Assembly: GCA_020718525.1 (NCBI GenBank)
Contig: DYRX01000244.1
Location: forward strand, 1 to 6,568
Direction of reading: 5' to 3'
Origin: Victivallis vadensis
GTDB lineage: Bacteria; Verrucomicrobiota; Lentisphaeria; Victivallales; GWF2-50-93
Length of the DNA stretch: 6,568 bases
The position numbers and the translations under genes are program-made. Below the pieces are notes generated by a model, which was not told where the DNA came from, ran no database searches, and was given only the letters and a program-made list of their open reading frames with translations. Of the stretch, positions 1 to 4,756 are shown piece by piece (within the stretch, counting starts at the first letter, position 1; the number at the start of each line of letters is the position of its first letter).

Positions 1-1
1 C

Positions 2-361
2 TTAACGGTCATTGTCCCCTCTCTTCACAGGGGAGGAATCCTTTTTTCACATGTGCACGAGGGAGACTGCGCATGTCAATGCCACGGAAATGCCTGCCAC
101 TGCCATGAATGCCTGGAAGAGAAGCCGTGCGCATCTCATGTTTATCTTGACAAGGCGGAAAGAGGAGGAAGTCTTCCAGAATTATCCCCTTGCCTCATAT
201 GCATGTTTTCGCATTCAGTCTATGGGATCGAAACTGTATTTATGATTCTTTCGGCTGATCCGATCTCATCGCAGGATTGCTTCCAACCTAAAACTTCCCC
301 TCACAATCTTATCTTTCTACTCTCCGAATCAACACGTGCTCCGCCAACAATTGACGCCTGA
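2..361 (+). CDS. Partial Cys/His-rich putative metal-binding protein (C-terminal part)
   Basis: The frame is open from the left edge to the TGA at 359-361, giving 119 residues, so the true start lies outside the window. A GTG at 53 could serve as a start, but the purine-rich stretch at 29-37 is too far from it to be a normal ribosome binding site. In-window residues 1-8 (LTVIVPSL) look like the end of a hydrophobic N-terminal helix. Residues 17-46 are dense in Cys and His (HVHEGDCACQCHGNACHCHE, then C37, C43 and H46). A CLIC motif lies at 64-67 followed by H71. The protein ends in a Ser/Thr-Arg-Ala-Pro-Pro tail (STRAPP, 110-115). Short bacterial proteins with an N-terminal helix, a His/Cys cluster, a CxxC and an RAPP/RGPP end (DUF2946-like) are generally thought to be associated with metal handling. 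The assignment here is by resemblance only. The Cys/His codons are spread over a non-repetitive tail, which argues against a chance frame. Confidence 0.6.
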   Translation, partial: LTVIVPSLHRGGILFSHVHEGDCACQCHGNACHCHECLEEKPCASHVYLDKAERGGSLPELSPCLICMFSHSVYGIETVFMILSADPISSQDCFQPKTSPHNLIFLLSESTRAPPTIDA

Positions 362-367
362 TTTCAC

Positions 368-391
368 ATGCTGTCACACGTGTCACGGCAT
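368..391. promoter_or_regulatory. Imperfect 24-bp palindrome, possible terminator or operator
   Basis: The sequence starting ATGCTGTCAC and ending GTCACGGCAT is a 24-bp dyad with 20 of 24 symmetric positions, centred on ACACGTGT. As RNA it folds into a 7-bp arm (one G-U pair), one mismatch, 2 bp and a 4-base loop. It begins 7 bases after the stop of the upstream Cys/His-rich gene. A T5 run at 405-409 lies 13 bases beyond the stem, which is too far for a textbook intrinsic terminator. It could be a weak terminator or a protein-binding operator for the downstream pseudopilin-like gene. The sequence does not decide between these. Confidence 0.3.
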
Positions 392-435
392 CTGCCGGAC
401 TCTCTTTTTGTCATCAGATTAATTTAAATGTCATT

Positions 436-447
436 CGCCTGCAGGCG
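436..447. promoter_or_regulatory. Perfect 12-bp palindrome upstream of the pseudopilin-like gene
   Basis: CGCCTGCAGGCG is a perfect self-complementary 12-mer about 43 bases before the ATG at 491. A second perfect palindrome, ATTTAAAT (422-429), precedes it. The position fits an operator or a 5' leader hairpin. No convincing -35/-10 pair is visible in this gap, so the promoter of the downstream gene is unassigned. Confidence 0.25.
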
Positions 448-490
448 TAGCATTTCCTTCTTCAATTCATCAGCATAAGGATAAACTATC

Positions 491-1246
491 ATGTTCAAGC
501 ACATATTTCTCAGTTTGCCTCCGTCTCCTGATAAATCTCGAGCCGCATCTGGCATTTCAAGGCTTAGTAGAATCTCCGAAAAGCATTTCACTCTTATCGA
601 ATTGCTCGTTGTTATTGCGATCATCGCCATTTTGGCGGGACTGCTTCTGCCAGCGCTCTCGTCGGCAAAAAAACAGGCGCAAAAAATCAAATGCACCGGA
701 AATATGAAGCAGTGCGGTCTGGCGATAAATTTCTATACAGACGACTGGAAGGGCTACTTTCCTCCGGTGCATGGAGTCAATCCATATAGCAGTCCGGCTC
801 CTGCGACCAAGGAATGGTGGCAGTATCTTGACGACCAGAACATGAAGCGCGAATATCTTCTCTGTCCTGCAGATCCGGCTGTCCAGGAAGGCTTCGACGA
901 CGGAATCGTGGACGCATATGATTGGAGCACCAGAGAAAGCTACAATTGGAATGGGATGTATTCGTTCGGACAGAAAAAAGATTTTCTGAAAGACTCTTCC
1001 AAAAGGCTTATTGTATCGGAAAGAGCTGATTCCGGAGATGTCCTCAACCATCAGGGGTATCCCGCATTCAAAGCAGTAGGCGTCTGGGAGGGGAAAATAA
1101 AAAAAGACCGCCACAGCAAGCTGTCAAACTATCTCTTTGTTGACGGCCATGTCGAATCTTTGAATTTTGAATCTACTGTAGGAGATCGCAGTGAATCCAG
1201 GAATATGCATTTCGCCTCCGAATATCTCGGATCCTATTTGCCGTAG
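491..1246 (+). CDS. Pseudopilin-like protein with type II/IV prepilin N-terminus and H-X9-DG box
   Basis: The 251-residue protein has a class III (prepilin peptidase) signal. A 32-residue basic leader ends SEKH, followed by FTLIELLVVIAIIAILAGLL (33-52), with the conserved Glu at +5 (E37) and a 20-residue hydrophobic helix. LPALSSAKKQA follows, then C68, C75 and YTDD in the arrangement usual for the DUF1559/H-X9-DG family of Lentisphaerota and Planctomycetota. A YLLCPAD motif lies at 122-128. The C-terminal box is H208-x9-D218-G219 (NYLFVDGHVE). Known members are anchored by the N-terminal helix and expose the rest outside the inner membrane; their role in secretion or surface structures is mostly undefined. 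The start at 491 has AAGG at 477-480, 10 bases upstream, a moderate site. Position -1 is His rather than the usual Gly/Ala. No pilus assembly genes are nearby, so this is a stand-alone member. Confidence 0.9.
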   Translation: MFKHIFLSLPPSPDKSRAASGISRLSRISEKHFTLIELLVVIAIIAILAGLLLPALSSAKKQAQKIKCTGNMKQCGLAINFYTDDWKGYFPPVHGVNPYSSPAPATKEWWQYLDDQNMKREYLLCPADPAVQEGFDDGIVDAYDWSTRESYNWNGMYSFGQKKDFLKDSSKRLIVSERADSGDVLNHQGYPAFKAVGVWEGKIKKDRHSKLSNYLFVDGHVESLNFESTVGDRSESRNMHFASEYLGSYLP

Positions 1247-1295
1247 GGCTCTGCTATAGTTTCAGATAAATAATTACATTATTTTGCAAGAGCCC
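1246..1295. terminator. Nested hairpin between convergent genes, putative bidirectional terminator
   Basis: GGGCTCTGC (1246-1254) pairs with GC-a-AGAGCCC (1286-1295), giving 9 base pairs with one bulged A. Inside the loop is a second perfect hairpin, AAATAAT-tac-ATTATTT (1268-1284). The structure fills the whole gap between the stop of the pseudopilin-like gene (1244-1246) and the stop of the opposing membrane-protein gene (1297-1299). No T-tract follows on either strand, so it is not a canonical intrinsic terminator. Its placement at converging 3' ends still makes 3'-end formation or transcript protection the likeliest role. Confidence 0.4.
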
Positions 1296-1296
1296 C

Positions 1297-2085
1297 TTAG
1301 TCGAACGAGAGCAGTCCGTGGAATCTGCTCGCCGCTTCTTCGGCGTCGTCAGGGGTGATGAGGATGTATCTTTGCTTGAATCTCTCCACTGGATCATCGG
1401 GCAGCAGCGGATCGTATGTCCAATACGGCATAGGTGAAACTGCGGCGGAGATTTTGCCTTCCTTGATGAGACCGCCAAGAGGTCTGATGTATCCGTCTAG
1501 AACTGCGAATATCCTGTCGGAAGAGGAGCCTGAGTTCCAGTAGTCCATATTCCGCGGCTTGTATGGCAGTCCGACAAAGCTGACGATGATCTCGCACTCC
1601 GGGTGCATTCCGATCAGCTCGTCGAAGCGTTTCGCATTGGACGAGTCCGCAAGAACGATCCAACCTTTTTTGTGCTTCTTCATTTCGAGTAGCTCGACTG
1701 CGGCAACTGCCGTTTCTGCGCTCAGTCCCTTTTTGAAGGAGTTCAACTGGCTTTCTTTAAAATCCTTGTTTTCGGGAAGATGCCCGGTGATTACAAGAAT
1801 TTTTCCGCCAGGCCGCAGTTCGGAAAGGTATGCGCCTAGAACAAAAGCTCTCGCATCTTCATATTCAGCGATGCGGAGATCAGGAGCGTTGCTCCGGCAT
1901 CCACCCACGACACCAGTTGAAAAAAGCATGCCGATGCCGGATGCGCATGCCAGAATCAGGAGAAAAGCAGAAAGGAGCCTTTTTAAAAAAGCTTCAGACT
2001 TCCCCAAAAAAAAGCCGCCTGCAAAGGAGATCACCATGCCAAGGGCGAGGCCCCAGGTGACTAAATTCGGATCCCAGGATCTCAT
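1297..2085 (-). CDS. Two-helix membrane protein with large soluble domain, unknown function
   Basis: The 262-residue protein has two predicted transmembrane helices, residues about 8-28 (LVTWGLALGMVISFAGGFFLG) and 37-57. They are joined by a short linker with K29, K35 and R36, which puts the linker in the cytoplasm and both termini outside by the positive-inside rule. The remaining ~200 residues form a mixed alpha/beta domain: KILVITG at about 95-101, GWIVLADSSNAKRFDELI further on, then EIIVSFVGLPY, and a Pro/Tyr/Trp-rich stretch (PMPYWTYDPLLPDDP). The alternation of hydrophobic strands and helices recalls periplasmic binding-protein folds, but no signature motif is recognisable and I cannot name a family. 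The ATG overlaps the ugd stop as ATGA (2082-2085). There is no good Shine-Dalgarno of its own, so translation probably depends on ugd. Two homopolymer runs lie in the codons of the linker region. A role alongside UDP-glucuronate-dependent envelope polysaccharide is inferred from coupling only. Confidence 0.8.
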   Translation of the reverse strand: MRSWDPNLVTWGLALGMVISFAGGFFLGKSEAFLKRLLSAFLLILACASGIGMLFSTGVVGGCRSNAPDLRIAEYEDARAFVLGAYLSELRPGGKILVITGHLPENKDFKESQLNSFKKGLSAETAVAAVELLEMKKHKKGWIVLADSSNAKRFDELIGMHPECEIIVSFVGLPYKPRNMDYWNSGSSSDRIFAVLDGYIRPLGGLIKEGKISAAVSPMPYWTYDPLLPDDPVERFKQRYILITPDDAEEAASRFHGLLSFD

Positions 2086-3467
2086 GATGTTGTCAGCGGG
2101 CGCGAACCAAGGGAATAGATGTTAAAGCCAATATTGTGCATCTTGTGCTTGTCGAGAATGTTCCGTCCATCAAAAATGAATGCCGGCTTGGTCATTGACT
2201 GATATATTTTCTGATAGTCCAGCGTCCGGAATTCGCTCCAGTCAGTTATGATTGCAATTGCGTGGGCCGACTTGGCGCAGGAATATGGATCCTCATGGAA
2301 TTCTACTGAAGAGGCAATGTCCGCGATGTCCTTTTTCGCGTTTGGTATCGCCTTGGGATCATAAATTGCGAGATTCGCCCTTTCTTCGGCCAGGAGCCTG
2401 CTGATGTAGATTGCCGGAGATTCGCGCGTGTCTCCTGTGTCCGCCTTGAACGCGAACCCGAAAAGGGCAATTTTCTTATTCGCAACAGTATTGAACATGC
2501 TCCTTATTATTCTGTTGACAAACCTGCGGTTCTGGTAGTCGTTGAGCAGAATCACCTGCTCCCAGTATCTCGCCACCTCGCCAAGCCCGTAGTGATCGCA
2601 GATGTAAACTAGATTGAGTATGTCCTTCTTGAAGCAGGAGCCGCCAAAGCCAACCCCTGCCTTTAAAAACTTCGGTCCAATGCGGCTGTCCATTCCGATC
2701 GCCGATGCTACTTCGTTTACATCGGCATCTGTCTTTTCACAGAGAGCCGAGATGCTGTTTATAGAGGAAATGCGCTGGGCAAGCATTGCATTTGCGACGA
2801 GCTTCGACAGCTCACTGCTCCAGACGTTTGTCGTCAGGATCCTGTCTCTGGGAACCCATCTCGCGTATATGTCAAAGACTTTTTCCATAGCAATCCTGCC
2901 GCTGTCCGTCTCCATCGCACCAATCAGAACTCTGTCCGGGGACTCAAGATCCCGGATGGCAGTGCCTTCCGCGAGGAATTCCGGATTAGACAGGACTTCG
3001 AAGCTTAGTCCCTTTGTGTTGGACTGGAGGATCCGGTGCATGAGTTCAGCCGTTCTAACCGGCAAGGTGCTTTTTTCGACGACTATCTTGTCGTCTTCAG
3101 CGTCTTCTATGATGGCGCGTGCAGTTTTCTCCCAGAATTGCAGATCCGCCGCCTTGCCAGCACCTTCGCCAAAAGTCTTGGTCGGTGTGTTCACGCTGAC
3201 AAAAATAATCCCGCATCGCTTTATAGCCGAAGAAATGTCAGTCGTGAAGAAAAGATTTTTTCCCCGCGTCCGCTTGACTATCTCGTCAAGTCCCGGCTCA
3301 TATATTGGAAGCAAATCCGAATTCCATGCGGCGATGCGCCTTGCGTCAATGTCCGCGACCGTCACGTTGTAGTCGGGGCATTTCGCCGCTATGACCGCCA
3401 TGGTGGGTCCGCCGACATATCCCGCGCCGATGCAGAGGATTTCCTTGAATTTCTCTTCTTTTTTCAT
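2082..3467 (-). CDS. ugd: UDP-glucose 6-dehydrogenase, animal-type
   Basis: The enzyme oxidises UDP-glucose to UDP-glucuronate with two NAD+ in the cytoplasm, supplying precursor for acidic surface polysaccharides. The 461 residues contain all three family domains. The NAD-binding Rossmann motif is GAGYVG (14-19). NTPTK lies at 93-97 and EKSTLPVR at 131-138. NPEFLAEGTA (161-170) has E163. SSELSKLVANA (217-227) has K222 and N226. FGGSCFKKD (274-282) has the nucleophile C278 and D282. The C-terminal UDP-binding domain carries GFAFKADTGDTRES (337-350) and PAFIFDGRNILD. Residues run nearly in register with the vertebrate enzyme (human Cys276), and IYEPGL, KNLFF, ILTTN.WSSELSKL and QRISSINSISALCE match the animal-type branch. 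An in-frame ATG at 3509 would add 14 residues, but the ATG at 3467 has GAAAGG (3475-3480) seven bases upstream and is preferred. The gene is first in an operon with the overlapping membrane protein. Confidence 0.96.
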   Translation of the reverse strand: MKKEEKFKEILCIGAGYVGGPTMAVIAAKCPDYNVTVADIDARRIAAWNSDLLPIYEPGLDEIVKRTRGKNLFFTTDISSAIKRCGIIFVSVNTPTKTFGEGAGKAADLQFWEKTARAIIEDAEDDKIVVEKSTLPVRTAELMHRILQSNTKGLSFEVLSNPEFLAEGTAIRDLESPDRVLIGAMETDSGRIAMEKVFDIYARWVPRDRILTTNVWSSELSKLVANAMLAQRISSINSISALCEKTDADVNEVASAIGMDSRIGPKFLKAGVGFGGSCFKKDILNLVYICDHYGLGEVARYWEQVILLNDYQNRRFVNRIIRSMFNTVANKKIALFGFAFKADTGDTRESPAIYISRLLAEERANLAIYDPKAIPNAKKDIADIASSVEFHEDPYSCAKSAHAIAIITDWSEFRTLDYQKIYQSMTKPAFIFDGRNILDKHKMHNIGFNIYSLGSRPLTTS

Positions 3468-3474
3468 GCGTTCG

Positions 3475-3480
3475 CCTTTC
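3475..3480 (-). promoter_or_regulatory. Ribosome binding site of ugd
   Basis: On the minus strand GAAAGG is followed by seven bases and then the ATG at 3467-3465. The alternative in-frame ATG at 3509 lacks such a site, so this element decides the start. Confidence 0.6.
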
Positions 3481-3506
3481 TTTGTCTTTGTGCGGAACAG
3501 TGTTGC

Positions 3507-3521
3507 CAAGAGCGTCTCTTG
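3507..3521. other. Small perfect hairpin in the ugd leader
   Basis: CAAGAG-cgt-CTCTTG is a perfect 6-bp stem with a three-base loop, about 40 bases upstream of the ugd start and downstream of the proposed ugd promoter. It would lie in the 5' untranslated region of the mRNA and overlaps the rejected upstream ATG. No T-tract follows on the transcribed strand, so attenuation is not evident. Confidence 0.25.
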
Positions 3522-3571
3522 TTCAAAGGTCCGAAGCTGTTAGCGAAGCGGCAGACCCAATCCCGCCGCGT

Positions 3572-3599
3572 ACAATAGCTCAACGACTTAAATTATCAA
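3572..3599 (-). promoter_or_regulatory. Putative sigma-70-like promoter of the ugd operon
   Basis: On the minus strand TTGATA (3599-3594) and TATTGT (3577-3572) are separated by 16 bases. They match the consensus at four or five of six positions each. Initiation would leave a leader of roughly 100 bases before the ugd ATG at 3467. Bacteria of this group have poorly defined promoters, so this is a prediction by consensus only. Confidence 0.35.
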
Positions 3600-3812
3600 C
3601 TTGGAGCAAATTGCAAGCAGTGATAAAGAATGGAGCGACGCATTCTTGGATTCCGAATTCAATAAATACAAGAGTAAAAGGAATGCTTTCCTGGCAAGAC
3701 GGATAAGTTTTTCGAGTCGCTGAAGAAGGGGACGGACAGAGAGGCTCCACGCAGGAAGTGGACGAAGGCGCCGAAGCTATCCCGTCTTGAGCATTTTTTG
3801 CGATGCCGCTGA
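3592..3812 (+). pseudogene. Possible frameshifted remnant of a short basic protein
   Basis: One frame reads from 3592 through LEQIASSDKEWSDAFLDSEF and onward to ARRI, then hits a stop at 3721-3723. The next frame reads KFFESLKKGTDREAP from 3705 and continues through RLEHFLRCR to the stop at 3810-3812. Adding one base near 3703-3706 (ATAAG to ATAAAG) joins the two into a continuous charged, helix-prone stretch of about 70 residues rich in Lys, Arg, Asp and Glu. No ribosome binding site or ATG precedes it, and a stop lies directly upstream (3589-3591), so it would be the tail of a decayed gene. I do not recognise the family. Chance open frames are a real alternative because each half is short. 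Confidence 0.3.
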
Positions 3813-3828
3813 AAAAAAACCAAAATAT

Positions 3829-3857
3829 TTGATTAGTTCCATTTCACATGATATTAT
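3829..3857 (+). promoter_or_regulatory. Putative sigma-70-like promoter of the SGNH hydrolase gene
   Basis: TTGATT (3829-3834) and TATTAT (3852-3857) are separated by exactly 17 bases, the optimal spacing, each differing from consensus at one or two positions. An A-tract (3813-3826) lies just upstream and could act as an UP-like element. Transcription would begin near 3864 and leave a leader of about 50 bases. Confidence 0.55.
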
Positions 3858-3913
3858 TATGTCAGACACAGACAGCATATTGACTTTTAATAGCTTACAA
3901 AAAAGGAGAACTC

Positions 3914-4741
3914 ATGAAGAAGATCGTAGGAATTGGATCTAGGGCGCTCGCAATGCTTTCGCTGATCTCGTTTTGCTGGGCATGCTCTGCGCAGGACTGG
4001 GTCGAGCCTATGAAGACCCTGAACAAGGGCTTCTCTGGCACAAAGGGGCAAGTCGCTCTCTTTGGCGACTCCATAACCAATTCCATGGCGTTCTGGAAAG
4101 TCGTGAGCTGGACAAATCCGGATGAATTCATCCCTGGCGACGGGAGCACAGGCAAAGACGGACTTCCTAAAAAGCCGCAGAACAAGAGATGGCGCGACAT
4201 AATCTTGGGTGTTGAGAAAAGAGGTCCGGAAAACGGCAACCAGAGCGGCTGGAAGACGGGAAATCTCCTCCCTGCAATGGATGCGGTCATATCAAGAGAC
4301 AAGCCTGAGCTTGCGATCATAATGATAGGGACGAATGATGTCGCAGGAAACAAGCTTCCAGCCGAATATCAGAAAGAGCTCGAGCAAATAGTCCAAAAAT
4401 GCCTTGATGCCAAATGCATTCCCATACTGAACACAATTCCACCGAGAAAGTCCTGCGACGACGCTGTTGCAAAAGTGAAGCAGATAGTGAAGGACACAGC
4501 CGCAAAATTCAAAATTCCTCTGGTTGACTACCATGCAGAAATGATTAGAATATCTGGTGGCGCCTGGGAGGGAACCGTGATGCATTCGGACGGGGTACAT
4601 CCCTCGAACAACACTGGAAAGTCCCATATTCTCAACGAGGAAAACATGAAGCAGAATGGCTACGCCCTGCGCACTTGGGTCAACTTCCTCATGTTCAGGG
4701 AGATATACTTCAAAGTCCTCGAGCCCAACGGAACGATTTGA
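3914..4741 (+). CDS. Secreted SGNH/GDSL-family hydrolase (putative carbohydrate or lipid esterase)
   Basis: The 275-residue protein begins with a Sec signal peptide: MKK, then a hydrophobic core (ALAMLSLISFCWA), with likely cleavage after CSA at residue 26. No proper lipobox precedes either Cys, so a lipoprotein is unlikely. SGNH blocks are clear. Block I is FGDSITNS with the nucleophile S53. A block II candidate is the SGWKTGN stretch with G112 or G116. Block III is IGTND (138-142) with N141. Block V is SDGVHPS (225-231) with D226 and H229. The family hydrolyses esters, often acetyl groups on polysaccharides, and the substrate cannot be read from sequence. About 58 residues separate blocks I and II, with a Lys/Pro/Gly-rich insertion. 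The start has AAGGAG (3903-3908) five bases upstream and its own promoter. It is a single-gene unit. Confidence 0.92.
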   Translation: MKKIVGIGSRALAMLSLISFCWACSAQDWVEPMKTLNKGFSGTKGQVALFGDSITNSMAFWKVVSWTNPDEFIPGDGSTGKDGLPKKPQNKRWRDIILGVEKRGPENGNQSGWKTGNLLPAMDAVISRDKPELAIIMIGTNDVAGNKLPAEYQKELEQIVQKCLDAKCIPILNTIPPRKSCDDAVAKVKQIVKDTAAKFKIPLVDYHAEMIRISGGAWEGTVMHSDGVHPSNNTGKSHILNEENMKQNGYALRTWVNFLMFREIYFKVLEPNGTI

Positions 4742-4756
4742 CTCTGCCTTCAAATC
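4735..4756. terminator. Inverted repeat spanning the stops of two convergent genes
   Basis: GATTTGA (4735-4741) and TCAAATC (4750-4756) form a perfect 7-bp stem with an 8-base loop. The TGA of the hydrolase gene is in the left arm and the TGA of the opposing gene, read on the minus strand, is in the right arm. The stem is AT-rich and no T-tract follows on either strand, so any termination activity would be weak. No other candidate terminator lies between these genes. Confidence 0.3.

Larger units (their letters stand above)
3468..3913. other. Intergenic region between divergent ugd and SGNH hydrolase genes
   Basis: This 446-base stretch has no intact gene. It contains the ugd ribosome binding site, leader hairpin and putative promoter on the minus strand, the possible frameshifted remnant at 3592-3812, an A-rich stretch at 3812-3826, and the plus-strand promoter and ribosome binding site of the hydrolase gene. 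Apart from the remnant and these signals nothing else stands out. Confidence 0.6.

Noticed and set aside
12..245. 77-residue open frame starting at 12
   Set aside because: It overlaps the Cys/His-rich frame and has ordinary shadow composition without a motif, whereas the competing frame has a patterned Cys/His cluster and a plausible end.
557..1114. 185-residue open frame on the minus strand
   Set aside because: It is opposite the well-supported pseudopilin-like gene and has no motif.
1291..1300. Decamer AGCCCCTTAG shared with 6447-6456, holding the minus-strand stop in the same phase at both places
   Set aside because: Exact 10-base matches are expected by chance in a window this size, the flanks differ, and no longer repeat or insertion-sequence end is visible.
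1559..2125. 188-residue open frame on the plus strand
   Set aside because: It is antisense to the two-helix membrane protein; its Ser/Pro/Arg composition is typical of a shadow frame.
2614..3372. 252-residue open frame on the plus strand
   Set aside because: It lies wholly antisense to ugd, is Ser/Arg-rich with no recognisable motif, and mirrors ugd codon structure.
3468..3509. Upstream ATG at 3509 as the ugd start
   Set aside because: The extra 14 residues (MATLFRTKTKKGER) are unlike the family N-terminus and lack a good ribosome binding site, while the ATG at 3467 has GAAAGG at ideal spacing.
3036..3578. 180-residue open frame on the plus strand
   Set aside because: It is antisense to the N-terminal half of ugd and its leader, with no domain or ribosome binding site.
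3935..4000. Lipoprotein signal in the SGNH hydrolase
   Set aside because: The residues before Cys21 and Cys24 (ISF and CWA) do not form a lipobox; a signal peptidase I site after CSA is a better fit.
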